A DNA stretch of 32,182 bases, taken from the NCBI GenBank assembly GCA_029061605.1, contig JAIDRT010000042.1, positions 1 through 32,182 of the forward strand, written 5' to 3'. Origin of the DNA: Clostridia bacterium. Its GTDB lineage: Bacteria; Bacillota; Clostridia; Christensenellales; UBA3700. Below, piece after piece: positions 14,004 to 22,995 of the stretch (positions are counted from its first letter, which is position 1; the number at the start of each line of letters is the position of its first letter). The notes below the pieces were generated by a model. That model saw only the letters and a program-made list of their open reading frames with translations, ran no database searches and was not told where the DNA came from. The position numbers and the translations under genes were made by a program.

Positions 14004-14354
14004 TTATATTGTTTTTCTACTTATTGGTTTTAGATTAGTTAATGCTTCAGTATTATTAGACGTTATCATATATATAGTTTTGCAATTTTGTAATTCTGAG
14101 CAATCTCCGCACGTTTTAAGAGATTTGCTGAGTGCGCACTTTCTTATTGGGCAAAGGCTATTGCAAAAAGGAGTTTTAACTCCGTCCACACGACAACCTA
14201 CGCAGTTTATCATTTCTGCGGTAATTTCAACTCCGTTTAGTTCCGTCCAAAGTTTGGCAACTTTTTCTCGCAGTTGGTTATCGTTGTTAAGCGTAGCCGT
14301 ACGAGCCTCGCATCTTTCGCAATCAAGACCGCAATATGCTATGAGTTTGTTCAT
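14004..14354 (-). CDS. DUF3795 cysteine-rich protein
   Basis: 116 residues. The start YCGLDCERCEARTAT and the spaced cysteines (NCVGCR, FCNSLCPIRKCA, TCGDCSELQNC) match DUF3795, a small family likely to bind zinc or an iron-sulphur cluster. The function is unknown. AGGAAG precedes the ATG. The ATG overlaps the TAA of the upstream DUF6194 gene (TAATG) once that gene's frameshift is corrected, so the two were probably a coupled pair. Confidence 0.88.
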   Translation of the reverse strand: MNKLIAYCGLDCERCEARTATLNNDNQLREKVAKLWTELNGVEITAEMINCVGCRVDGVKTPFCNSLCPIRKCALSKSLKTCGDCSELQNCKTIYMITSNNTEALTNLKPISRKTI

Positions 14355-14802
14355 TAAATCTTCCTTTTGTTGTATTTTTCTTTTGCGTACTCATACGCTT
14401 CTTGTATAAAAATTTTGAGTGTTTCAAATGTTTTCTGCGAGGGATTGAGTACGCATATCCAACCCATCCAAGCGTAAACTGGGTGGGGAAAATTCTATCT
14501 ATTTCGCTAAAGTCAAAAGGCATATCAATGACGCCGCCTTTGGGAGGCCGCTTGGGGATTTTTCCAAAGAGTTGAATAAATGTATCTTTGCGAACTCCTA
14601 TATTAACACGATATACTTCATCTCTATTTAATTTGGAACTTTTGTCATTGTCTCCGTCTTTTTCTTTGACGGTCAATACGTATATACCGCGTTTAAGTTT
14701 GCTTTGGGGATTGTAAAATATTCCGCTTTCGTCCCAACTATTTAACAGTGCGGTATCGTTTAAGTTGTCAAGGCAAAATTTAATAATCTCAGTTGGAGTC
14801 AT
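14354..14802 (-). pseudogene. DUF6194 gene broken by a one-base deletion
   Basis: The first ~107 residues match DUF6194: IFYNP, GIYVLTVKEKDG, LNRDEVYRVNIGVRKDTF, LFG and FDFSEIDRIFP. After that the frame gives an unrelated basic tail that runs on past 14354. Adding one base at the four-G run 14485-14488 (CCCC on the coding strand) restores HPVYAWMGWICVLNPS, a family hallmark, and KTFETLKIFIQEAYEYAKEKY. It then ends in a TAA overlapping the next ATG. The intact product would be 149 residues. The cause is either a real frameshift or a homopolymer assembly error. The start overlaps the O-antigen-ligase-like gene by 14 bp. Confidence 0.85.
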
Positions 14803-16306
14803 TTTTGGAATAGCCAGGAAGTTTTTTAGTCTGTCTGCGCTGTTTATTTATTTGTCTTTTTTTACGAAACTTTTCTATGAATTCTGTTTCTTTTTCTACT
14901 ATTTTATCTCCCCAAGGAGAAGAATAGTTGTATGGCGTAACAAATCCGCTGAAATCATTTTGAGTACGCTCTAAAAGTAAGGTCATTGTAAGTACCAATG
15001 CCATAAACGGATAAGCGGTAAACGTGCCTGTATTGATAAAGGAATACCCCTCAAAACCTATAAATACCGCCAAGCAGAAGAGGTTGAAAGAATTTTTAAT
15101 ATTTTTAAAGAGAATTTGAATGCGAACGACATAGAAAAAGACGTACGCAATAATTCCCATTATTCCCATTGATGCTATAATTTGAAAGATTGTGGAGTGA
15201 AACCAATAAATTCCTATGGCGCTTGTGTGGGTATGAGGACCTACGTAACCTTTACCTACGCCAAACAGTGGGTGAGCCTTGAATAGTTCCCACGCTTCTT
15301 TATATAATTTGCTACGACCTGAAGTGCCTAATCCTCTGTCAATGAGAGCCGTGAACATAGTGTTGACATCTTTCATTAAGCAAAGATAGATTATCACCAT
15401 TCCCAAGACTACGATACCAATATAGAAAAAATGTATTTTTTTATTTGGCGCTTTTATTATCGTAAATACCAATGCTACTACGCCGCTTATAATTCCAAAG
15501 ATTATACCGCCTCTGCTAAAAGTAAGTATAAGACAAGCGTATTGGAATATTCCCAATGCAAGATAAATCCAACCTTGACGGTAGCGCGTAGAAAGATACA
15601 TAGTCATACCTGCAGTGAAAATCAGATACGTTGCTACATCGTTTCTATCTGCCCAACCTACTTCCCATACCGCTTTGTGCCATTCGTGCACAGGTATACC
15701 GCTTTGCGCGATTACTGTAATGAGTTGAATGCAAATTACCAAGCCGATATACATCAACGTTTTGGAAAAATATAAGGGGACGTCGCGTTGTTCGTCGCGC
15801 TTTAAATAATGATTATATAATATATATATGGCAGGTACTCCAAGTCCCAACATCACAAAGTCGGGAAGCGCTCTCAAAAAGTCTTGTTTGATAAGAGTTC
15901 CAACTCCACCTAAAAGCAAAGCGTATGCGACGGCTATCAATGGAAAAAACATCTTTCCAATCATAAATTTGTGTCTTCCGTTCTTGACAAGGAAAAATAT
16001 AAAACATATACCAAGTGGTATTGCTAGCGGCCATAAATATACATAGTCGGAAAAGTTGCTGGAGAAGATTAGCAAAACAGCGCTAAAAATATTGACTGTG
16101 AGCGGGAGAATATCATTTGCACCCAAAAGAGCCAAACAAGCAAGAATAACCGCGCCTGTTATGCCAAAAGGCGCGCATTTAGTAGCCCAACCTATAAAGA
16201 CTACTATGCATACCAAAGCAATATAGAAGTCCGAATATACGAATTTATTGATAAAACTTTGGTATTTATTATATCCTGTGTTTCCTATTACGTTTGATTG
16301 TGTCAT
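14789..16306 (-). CDS. O-antigen ligase/polymerase-like membrane protein
   Basis: 505 residues with about 11-12 hydrophobic segments. The Wzy/WaaL region reads ILTFSRGGIIFGI, then a large extracytoplasmic loop with GRSKLYKEAWELFKAHPLFGVGKG, typical of the PF04932 family. Such proteins join or polymerise surface polysaccharide. In a Gram-positive cell this would be capsule, teichuronic-type or exopolysaccharide polymerisation, but no glycosyltransferases are nearby to confirm it. The C-terminal ~50 residues are basic and cytoplasmic. ATG 16306 has GGAG 5 nt upstream; GTG 16339 is an alternative. Confidence 0.85.
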   Translation of the reverse strand: MTQSNVIGNTGYNKYQSFINKFVYSDFYIALVCIVVFIGWATKCAPFGITGAVILACLALLGANDILPLTVNIFSAVLLIFSSNFSDYVYLWPLAIPLGICFIFFLVKNGRHKFMIGKMFFPLIAVAYALLLGGVGTLIKQDFLRALPDFVMLGLGVPAIYILYNHYLKRDEQRDVPLYFSKTLMYIGLVICIQLITVIAQSGIPVHEWHKAVWEVGWADRNDVATYLIFTAGMTMYLSTRYRQGWIYLALGIFQYACLILTFSRGGIIFGIISGVVALVFTIIKAPNKKIHFFYIGIVVLGMVIIYLCLMKDVNTMFTALIDRGLGTSGRSKLYKEAWELFKAHPLFGVGKGYVGPHTHTSAIGIYWFHSTIFQIIASMGIMGIIAYVFFYVVRIQILFKNIKNSFNLFCLAVFIGFEGYSFINTGTFTAYPFMALVLTMTLLLERTQNDFSGFVTPYNYSSPWGDKIVEKETEFIEKFRKKRQINKQRRQTKKLPGYSKNDSN

Positions 16307-16414
16307 TATTCTCCAAACAGATAATAGCGTTTCCCTCACAACTTATCAATCTGTTCTGTGTATTCTTGCCTATTCAATTGCTATATGGCAAGTCATAGGC
16401 GCCTTGTTTATACC

Positions 16415-16443
16415 ATTATAAATCATTTAAGAGAAAAGAGCAA
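16415..16443 (-). promoter_or_regulatory. Promoter of the O-antigen-ligase-like operon
   Basis: On the minus strand: TTGCTC (16438-16443), 17 bp, TATAAT (16415-16420). It leaves a leader of about 100 nt. Confidence 0.6.
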
Positions 16444-16471
16444 ATAAAACAGACAGAAAATTAAATTTAAA

Positions 16472-16585
16472 TTAAATCACTTTCAGGCGTCTTGCGAGTT
16501 CAATCAACTTCTTTTCATTGAGAATTTCGTTGAAGACATAATATCCGTTGTTAAATACCGTTAATATGTCCAAGCAAAGTAGCAT
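16472..16585 (-). CDS. Candidate 37-residue small protein
   Basis: The gap 16307-16741 contains an ATG frame encoding a peptide with LDILTVFNNGYYVFNEIL and a helical KKLIELARRLKV end, more protein-like than random. AAAGG precedes the ATG weakly. A much stronger AAAGGAGG lies at 16634-16641, followed by ATG at 16618 in the same frame, which stops after 7 codons (TAA) just before this ORF. It could be a leader peptide plus small gene, or a remnant of a longer gene with one stop. I do not recognise the sequence. Confidence 0.3.
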   Translation of the reverse strand: MLLCLDILTVFNNGYYVFNEILNEKKLIELARRLKVI

Positions 16586-16680
16586 TTTGCGCCTTTACTC
16601 TGCTAATGATATATACATTCCACTTGCAATTTACCTCCTTTGGAATTTTAATTGAGTATTGCTTGTTATCTATAATTAAA

Positions 16681-16708
16681 ACTGTCGGCAAATATTTTCG
16701 CCGACAGT
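16681..16708 (-). terminator. Terminator of ilvH
   Basis: A perfect 9-bp stem (16681-16689 with 16700-16708), followed on the minus strand by TTTTAATTATA. Confidence 0.75.
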
Positions 16709-16741
16709 GATTTTTAGTCGTTATTTTAAAGCAAGAGGATA

Positions 16742-17242
16742 TTAAACGCCTCTTTCTATCGCAGTGATACCTGTGCGGCATACTTTTGAAATCTTGAAGC
16801 CCTTTTCTTTTTGGTTGTCAGACAGAGTAGTCATAAAGGAATCAATTTTTTCTGAAGTGCCGGTGAGTTCAACTATCATAGACTTTTCAGTTACGTCTAC
16901 GACGATAGCGCCGTATTTATCGCATTGTTCTATTACGAATTTGTCAAAGAATTTGCCATCAACAGTGAGTATCTTTACAAGAGAAAGTTCGCGGTATACG
17001 CTCTTGTTTTCCTCCAAAGCCTGCACGCTGATAGTCTCTTGCAACTTTTGCGTCTGACTGATGATCTGGGCAAGTCCGCTTTCGTCGCTTTGCGCTACGA
17101 CGGTAATTCTTGATATATGCGGGTCATCCGTTGCGCTCACGGATAGCGAGTCTATATTAAATCCTCTTCTTCCAAACAAGGAAGAAATTCTTGCCAGCAC
17201 ACTGGAATTATTTTTTACAACTATTGATATGACGTTTTTCAT
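16742..17242 (-). CDS. ilvH: Acetolactate synthase small (regulatory) subunit
   Basis: 166 residues, normal for IlvH/IlvN. An N-terminal ACT domain (VVKNNSSVLARISSLFGRRGFNIDSLSV) binds valine for feedback control, then the C-terminal domain contains ELTGTSEKIDSFM. It regulates the large subunit IlvB in valine, leucine and isoleucine synthesis. GAGGTG precedes the ATG. No ilvB or other branched-chain gene is adjacent: a promoter directly upstream and a terminator directly downstream make it a single-gene unit. Confidence 0.93.
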   Translation of the reverse strand: MKNVISIVVKNNSSVLARISSLFGRRGFNIDSLSVSATDDPHISRITVVAQSDESGLAQIISQTQKLQETISVQALEENKSVYRELSLVKILTVDGKFFDKFVIEQCDKYGAIVVDVTEKSMIVELTGTSEKIDSFMTTLSDNQKEKGFKISKVCRTGITAIERGV

Positions 17243-17267
17243 ATTTCACCTCGCATTTATACTATCT

Positions 17268-17296
17268 ATTATACATAGACCTTTGCCAAAAATCAA
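17268..17296 (-). promoter_or_regulatory. Promoter of ilvH
   Basis: On the minus strand: TTGATT (17291-17296), 17 bp, TATAAT (17268-17273). No T-box or leader attenuator fits in the ~20-nt leader. Confidence 0.8.
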
Positions 17297-17338
17297 CTAA
17301 TACTGATATTATTTAATGCACTTATCAAGGCAATTAAA

Positions 17339-19099
17339 TCAAGACGCGCTTGAGTTTGCAAATTGTGAGTTATACAACTCATAATAAAACCCTTGTTTTG
17401 CCAGCAACTCTTCGTGATTTCCTTGTTCGATAATATTGCCGTCTTTCATTACGAGTATCACGTCGCAACTTCTTATCGTCGAAAGTCTGTGGGCAACGAT
17501 AAACGACGTTCTGCCTTGCATTATGCGATAAAACGCTTCTTGAATTTTCATCTCGGTACGCGTATCTATTGACGACGTAGCCTCGTCAAGAATGAGCATA
17601 GGGGGATGGGTGAGCATTATGCGGGCAATGCAGAGAAGTTGTCGTTGACCTTGCGATATATTGTCGCCGTTTTCCGTAAGCAGAGTATCGTACTTGTCAG
17701 GGAACTTTTCAATAAAGTCGTCTGCGCCTGCAAGTTGGGCTGCGTCCATTATCTCTTCAAGCGTAGCGTCCTGCTTGCCGTAGGCAATGTTGTCTTTTAT
17801 CGTACCCTCAAAGAGCCAACTTTCTTGCAAGACCATACCATAACTGTCTCTGAGACTTGTTCTCGTGATTTGCCTTATATCTTTGCCAGACATTGATATT
17901 GAGCCTTCATTGACGTCATAAAATCTCATAAGCAGATTGATGAGCGTGGTCTTTCCGCAACCGGTAGGACCTACGATTGCAATCTTTTGACCTTGCTTTA
18001 CGTGTAAGTTAAGTCCTTGTATAAGCGGTTTTTCGGGAACGTAACTGAAGTATACGCCGTCTATGTCCAAAGTGCCGTCGCAATGCTCAAGAACTTGATT
18101 TTGGCTATCGCTCTCTTCAACAGGTTGATCCAACAGCGCAAAAATTCGTCTTGACGCCGCGACTGCCGACTGTATTTCGGTGATAACGCCTGTGATTTCG
18201 TTAAAAGGTTTTGTATATTGGTTAGCGTAGGTCAGACAAGTTGAAAGCAAGCCTATCGGCAAGCCTTTGGGCGAGCCTGCCCACAGTGAAATCAACGCGC
18301 CCACCACGCCCACGCTTGCGTATACCAAATTGTTGACAAAACGCGTGCAAGGGTTTATCAAAGCGCCGTAGAATTGCGACTTAAATCCGCAATCATAGAG
18401 TTCTTTATTGAGTTTTTCAAAGTCTTCTTGGCATATATCTTCTTGACAAAACGCCTGAATGAGACTGCGCCCAGTGAAAATCTCTTCGACGTATCCGCTG
18501 ACTTCGCCGCGCTTTACCGCTTGGGCGGCAAAGGTCTTGTGCGAGCGCTTTGTGATAAACGCCGCCACGCAAAGCGAAAGGGGAGTGAGCACCAGCACAA
18601 CAAGCGCGATTATCCAATTGAGATAGAATAATATGCCAAGCGTCGCGCCTATCGTAAGCACACCGCTGAAGAGTTGAGTAAAGCCTTGCAAAAGTCCTTC
18701 TGACACTTGGTCTATATCGCTGGATATGCGGGCTATGATATCGCCCTGACGTTGAGTGTCTATATACTTCAAGGGTAAGTTGTTGATATGCTCAAAGAGT
18801 TGGTTGCGGATATTGCGCACTGTCTTGCAAGTGAGCGAATTGACGCTTGCTGACAGCGTCCACTGCGCAATGGCGCCCACGACTATCATTGCGACAATAA
18901 TATAGATATACTTGAATACTTTGTCAAAATCTACTGCGCCTTCAATCATATAGTCAATTGCGTAACCTGTCATAAGCGGAATGAGTATAGACACTGCGAC
19001 AGACGCTATTGACGCAATAAAAGATATTACGATAAGCGGGGCGTAAGGCTTGGTATAGCCTATAAGTCTAAACAAAGTGCTTGGCTTTTTAGTCTTCAT
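17339..19099 (-). CDS. ABC exporter subunit with catalytic ATP site
   Basis: A 586-residue half-transporter: six membrane segments (about 20-320), then a nucleotide-binding domain. Walker A is GPTGCGKT (377-384), and Walker B is LILDEATSSID with catalytic Glu506 and switch His537. The signature is degenerate, ISQGQ (481-485) instead of LSGGQ. It overlaps the upstream ABC gene by 11 bp, so the two are co-translated and should form a heterodimer. Its Walker motifs would pair with the partner's good signature to form the active site. Relatives of this layout (BmrC/BmrD, TM287/288) export drugs or lipids. The substrate is unknown. Confidence 0.93.
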   Translation of the reverse strand: MKTKKPSTLFRLIGYTKPYAPLIVISFIASIASVAVSILIPLMTGYAIDYMIEGAVDFDKVFKYIYIIVAMIVVGAIAQWTLSASVNSLTCKTVRNIRNQLFEHINNLPLKYIDTQRQGDIIARISSDIDQVSEGLLQGFTQLFSGVLTIGATLGILFYLNWIIALVVLVLTPLSLCVAAFITKRSHKTFAAQAVKRGEVSGYVEEIFTGRSLIQAFCQEDICQEDFEKLNKELYDCGFKSQFYGALINPCTRFVNNLVYASVGVVGALISLWAGSPKGLPIGLLSTCLTYANQYTKPFNEITGVITEIQSAVAASRRIFALLDQPVEESDSQNQVLEHCDGTLDIDGVYFSYVPEKPLIQGLNLHVKQGQKIAIVGPTGCGKTTLINLLMRFYDVNEGSISMSGKDIRQITRTSLRDSYGMVLQESWLFEGTIKDNIAYGKQDATLEEIMDAAQLAGADDFIEKFPDKYDTLLTENGDNISQGQRQLLCIARIMLTHPPMLILDEATSSIDTRTEMKIQEAFYRIMQGRTSFIVAHRLSTIRSCDVILVMKDGNIIEQGNHEELLAKQGFYYELYNSQFANSSAS

Positions 19100-20846
19100 T
19101 TTTTACCTCCGCAGTATCGTTTTCGTTGGGATTTTTTTGTTGAGAATTGCAAATCTCGCGATATATATCGCAGGTTTTAAGCAAATTGTCGTGAGTATCT
19201 ATGCCCACTACGTCGCCTTTGTCAAGCACTATTATTTTGTCGGCGTTTTTAATAGACGTCGCTCTTTGGGATATTATTATCTTGGTAGTATCTTTTGGAA
19301 GATTTTCATTGAGCGCTTTTCTCAATGCCAAGTCTGTGGCAAAGTCCAGAGCGCTCATACTGTCGTCGAGTATCACTATCTCGGGATTGCCCACAAGCGC
19401 GCGGGCAATGGACAGCCTTTGTCTCTGACCGCCTGAGAAGTTCTTGCCTTTTTGCTGTACAGGAGCGTCTAAGCCTTCGCTCTTTTGCATTACGAAGTCA
19501 TACGCTTGCGCAGTCTTTAGCGCGGAGATGATCTCGTTGTCGGTTGCGTCTTTTTTCTTCCACTGCATATTAGAGCGAATAGTTCCGCTAAAAAGCATTG
19601 CAAGTTGCGGGACAAGTCCTATCTTGCCGCGAAGTTGTTTGAGCGGATATTTTTTAATATCCACGCCGTTGATTTCAAGCGTACCTTGCGACACGTCATA
19701 GAATCTCGGCAACAAGTTGATGAGCGTAGATTTACCGCTGCCGGTACCGCCTATTATACCCACAGTCTGTCCTTTTTGTATGTCGACGGACAGATTTTTG
19801 AGAGCAGGCGAGCCGTTGCCGTAGGCAAAACTCACGTCTTTAAAAGATATGGCGGGAGCGCCTTCCACAGGCGAGACTTGCTCGTTGCCGTCGTCATTGA
19901 TTGCCGGTTGCGTTGCAAGCAATTCGCTTACGCGTTTTGCTGACGCGTACGATTTGGAGAAGAGTACCATCACGTTGGCAAGCACGACGAGCGCCAGTGA
20001 TATCTGCATCATATAGTTGATAAAGGCAATCAGTTCGCCTTGGGTGAGAGCGCCTGCATTTATCTTATTCCCGCCAAAATAGAGAAGCGCAACGATAGCC
20101 ATATTTATAATGATGAATGAAAGGGGATTGAGGAGCGCGGACACTCTGCCGATTGCAATTACGCTCTTGGCATAATCCTGTGTGGAGTCCTCAAAACGTT
20201 TTTGTTCTCTTTCTTGCTCGGTGAAGGCTCTGACAACTCTCATACCGTTGAGGTCTTCTCTTGCAATGGAAGTAATCTTGTCAAGTTTCTTTTGATTTTT
20301 GGTATATACCGGCAAAGTCTTTGACATAATCAGCCACAATACCAAAGCCACAAGCGGAGCGGCTACTAAGAATATCCAGCACATTGAAGGCTTAAGTATT
20401 ATTGCCGACACCGTAGCGCCTATTACGAGGAAAGGCGCGCGTATTGCAAGACGTATCAGCATTGCGACGCCGAGTTGCACTTGATTGATATCGCTATTGA
20501 ATCGCGTCACCATAGATGATACGCCGTATTCGTCGCTGTTGCTCATAGAAAGGGTATTTATGTGATAAAAAAGCACGTTGCGCAGTTCAGTGCCAAAGCC
20601 CTGCGAACATCTTGAAGCGACGTATTGACAAAAGAGCGCGGCAGCCAAGCCTACCACTGCAAGCAGTACCAGTACACCGCCCATTTGCAAGATGTACGTT
20701 TTGTCATTGCCGTTGATGCCTTTGTCGATAAGTTGAGCCATTACATAGGGGACGATAAGTTCAAATATGGCTTCCAAAAGTTTGAATATCGGACCTAATA
20801 TCAAATGTTTTTTATACTTTTTTAAGTAAGGATAAAGATTTGACAT
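19089..20846 (-). CDS. ABC exporter subunit with degenerate ATP site
   Basis: A 585-residue half-transporter with an N-terminal membrane domain and a C-terminal ATPase domain. Walker A is GGTGSGKST (366-374) and the signature FSGGQ (470-474) is canonical. Walker B is VILDDSMSALD, with Asp495 replacing the catalytic Glu, and the switch His is Gln527 (ISQR). The site formed by these residues and the partner's ISQGQ signature should bind but barely hydrolyse ATP, as in asymmetric type IV exporters. It is the first gene of a two-gene operon, with AAAGGA upstream of the ATG. Confidence 0.93.
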   Translation of the reverse strand: MSNLYPYLKKYKKHLILGPIFKLLEAIFELIVPYVMAQLIDKGINGNDKTYILQMGGVLVLLAVVGLAAALFCQYVASRCSQGFGTELRNVLFYHINTLSMSNSDEYGVSSMVTRFNSDINQVQLGVAMLIRLAIRAPFLVIGATVSAIILKPSMCWIFLVAAPLVALVLWLIMSKTLPVYTKNQKKLDKITSIAREDLNGMRVVRAFTEQEREQKRFEDSTQDYAKSVIAIGRVSALLNPLSFIIINMAIVALLYFGGNKINAGALTQGELIAFINYMMQISLALVVLANVMVLFSKSYASAKRVSELLATQPAINDDGNEQVSPVEGAPAISFKDVSFAYGNGSPALKNLSVDIQKGQTVGIIGGTGSGKSTLINLLPRFYDVSQGTLEINGVDIKKYPLKQLRGKIGLVPQLAMLFSGTIRSNMQWKKKDATDNEIISALKTAQAYDFVMQKSEGLDAPVQQKGKNFSGGQRQRLSIARALVGNPEIVILDDSMSALDFATDLALRKALNENLPKDTTKIIISQRATSIKNADKIIVLDKGDVVGIDTHDNLLKTCDIYREICNSQQKNPNENDTAEVKNED

Positions 20847-20863
20847 AAAATACCATTCCTTTA

Positions 20864-20892
20864 TTGACTATCTTTTAAAATTATTATAAAAT
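20864..20892 (+). promoter_or_regulatory. Promoter of nadE
   Basis: TTGACT (20864-20869), 17 bp, TAAAAT (20887-20892). It lies back to back with, and interleaved close to, the ABC operon promoter. Confidence 0.6.
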
Positions 20893-20921
20893 ATTATATA
20901 ATGTAAACGATAATTATGCAA
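20893..20921 (-). promoter_or_regulatory. Promoter of the ABC exporter operon
   Basis: On the minus strand: TTGCAT (20916-20921), 17 bp, TATAAT (20893-20898). Confidence 0.65.
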
Positions 20922-20972
20922 CTGTTGGAGCATAATTAAATAATAGAAAGTCATTATAAAAATGAGGTAAAA

Positions 20973-22877
20973 ATGAAAGACGGCTTTATAAAATGCGGCT
21001 GCGCGTCGATTGACGTGAGCGTAGGCGATTGCGAAAAAAACGCAAAGGCTATAGTCGAAGAAGTGATCAAGGCGGACAAGTTGTGCATCAAGTTGTTGGC
21101 GTTGCCTGAGTTGTGCGTATGCGGATATACTTGCGGCGATCTTTTGTTGCACGATACGCTCCTAGACGGCGTTGAAAAGGCAATAGAATACGTACTCAAA
21201 AACACGTCTAAGACAGACGTCGTGACGGTGATAGGCGCGCCTCTTCGCAACGGCGGTAAGTTGTTTAACTGCGCAGTAGTTATATATAAAGGCGAGATAT
21301 TGGGTGTCGTTCCCAAGGAAAATATACCCAACTATGGAGAGTTTTACGAGGCGAGATACTTTGTCGGCGGGTGCGATACCGACTTTATCGAGATAGAAGT
21401 TGCTGGCAGGACTGTGCCATTTGGACAAATGGTATTTGTCAACGAAAGTCTAAAAGAATACGCCTTTGGAGTGGAGATATGCGAAGATATGTGGGTGGCG
21501 AATTCACCTTCAATAGCGCTGACGGAAAACGGCGCAAATATAATCGTCAATATCTCTGCAAGCGACGAAGTTATCGGCAAAGCCGAATACAGAAAAACTC
21601 TCGTTACTGCGCATTCTGGCAAACTCAACTGCGGTTATATATATGCCAGTGCAGGCGAAGGGGAATCGACTACGGATATGGTCTTTGCGGGGCATAACCT
21701 CATTGCGGAGAGCGGTAACATTCTTGAAGAAAGCGCTCTATTTGAAAACAGCCTTATTTATACGGATATAGACGTAAAACGTATTGCGTACGAAAAAAGA
21801 CGCGTCAATACGTTTAAGGCGGCAGAAGATCTGGGCTACGTCTATTTTGAGCAGGATCTGTCGCAGAATAAATTGACGAGGAAGTTTTCTTCCACGCCTT
21901 TCGTGCCAAGCGACGAGGAAAAACGCAACGACAGATGCGAACTTATACTCAAGATGCAGGCTATGGGATTGAAAAAACGCTTGGCGCATACCAATTCAAA
22001 AAGAATAGTCGTAGGTTTGTCGGGCGGACTTGACAGCGCGCTGGCTTTGTTGGTGATGGTCAAGGCAGTAGATTCTCTCAATATGGACAGAAAGAGCATT
22101 TTGGCGGTTACTATGCCTTGTTTTGGCACGACGAGTAGAACAAAGTCAAACGCCGAGATTTTGGCAAACGGTTTGGGCGTTGATTTTAAGAGCGTAAACA
22201 TATCCAAGGCAGTGGAGAGACACTTTGAGGATATAGGGCAGTCAAAGGAGACTTTGGACGTGACTTTTGAGAACGCGCAGGCAAGAGAACGCACGCAAGT
22301 GCTTATGGATATTGCCAACAAAGAGGGCGGACTTGTCGTAGGCACCGGAGATTTGTCAGAACTTGCTCTCGGTTGGGCGACCTATAACGGCGATCATATG
22401 TCTATGTACGGCGTCAACGGCTCAATCCCCAAGACTTTGGTTAGATATTTAGTAAAATATTATGCAGATACTTGCGATAGCGACGACGCGCGCAAGGCGC
22501 TTCTTGATATACTCGACACGCCTGTTAGTCCGGAGTTGTTGCCGTCAAAGAATGAAGAAATATCCCAACAGACGGAAAGTATCGTGGGACCTTATGAGTT
22601 ACACGACTTTTTCCTTTACTATATAATTCGTTGGGGTTATTCGCCCAAAAAGGTTTATCGCATAGCGCGCGATACATTTGCAGGCAAGTATGATAAAGAA
22701 ACTCTTCTCAAGTGGTTGAAGAATTTTTACAAGAGATTTTTCACTCAGCAATTCAAGCGATCCTGTTTGCCTGACGGACCCAAGGTGGGCAGCGTAACGC
22801 TCTCTCCAAGAGGGGATTGGAGAATGCCGAGCGACGCAAACGCAAGACTGTGGCTTAAGGAATTGGAAAGTTTATAG
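20973..22877 (+). CDS. nadE: Glutamine-dependent NAD+ synthetase
   Basis: 634 residues of the two-domain type. The N-terminal amidase (nitrilase fold) has the triad Glu46 (LPEL), Lys115 (VPKENIPNYGEFYE) and Cys170 (EICEDMW), each six residues before the M. tuberculosis counterparts. The C-terminal synthetase has the PP-loop SGGLDS (350-355), plus GTGDLSELALGW and NGSIPKTLVRYLV. It converts deamido-NAD to NAD using glutamine and ATP. GAGGT precedes the ATG. It is monocistronic, with a hairpin terminator downstream, and divergent from the ABC exporter. Confidence 0.97.
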   Translation: MKDGFIKCGCASIDVSVGDCEKNAKAIVEEVIKADKLCIKLLALPELCVCGYTCGDLLLHDTLLDGVEKAIEYVLKNTSKTDVVTVIGAPLRNGGKLFNCAVVIYKGEILGVVPKENIPNYGEFYEARYFVGGCDTDFIEIEVAGRTVPFGQMVFVNESLKEYAFGVEICEDMWVANSPSIALTENGANIIVNISASDEVIGKAEYRKTLVTAHSGKLNCGYIYASAGEGESTTDMVFAGHNLIAESGNILEESALFENSLIYTDIDVKRIAYEKRRVNTFKAAEDLGYVYFEQDLSQNKLTRKFSSTPFVPSDEEKRNDRCELILKMQAMGLKKRLAHTNSKRIVVGLSGGLDSALALLVMVKAVDSLNMDRKSILAVTMPCFGTTSRTKSNAEILANGLGVDFKSVNISKAVERHFEDIGQSKETLDVTFENAQARERTQVLMDIANKEGGLVVGTGDLSELALGWATYNGDHMSMYGVNGSIPKTLVRYLVKYYADTCDSDDARKALLDILDTPVSPELLPSKNEEISQQTESIVGPYELHDFFLYYIIRWGYSPKKVYRIARDTFAGKYDKETLLKWLKNFYKRFFTQQFKRSCLPDGPKVGSVTLSPRGDWRMPSDANARLWLKELESL

Positions 22878-22953
22878 TTATTATAGGTAGTAAAAAGTTT
22901 TTTAGACGGATTTAACGAATATAATCACAGACTGAATATAATAATATTTATAT

Positions 22954-22990
22954 GTCATTTTGACTTCATTGAAGTGAAGTGGAGAAATCT
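22954..22990 (+). repeat. Interspersed GTCATT/GAGAAATCT repeat, copy 6
   Basis: Begins GTCATTTTGACTTCATTG and ends GTGGAGAAATCT. It is placed between the nadE stop and its terminator. Confidence 0.65.
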
Positions 22991-22995
22991 AAAAT

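Noticed and set aside
16551..16781. A 76-codon minus-strand frame across the end of ilvH
   Set aside because: It overlaps ilvH in another frame and runs through the ilvH terminator, so it is not a plausible gene.
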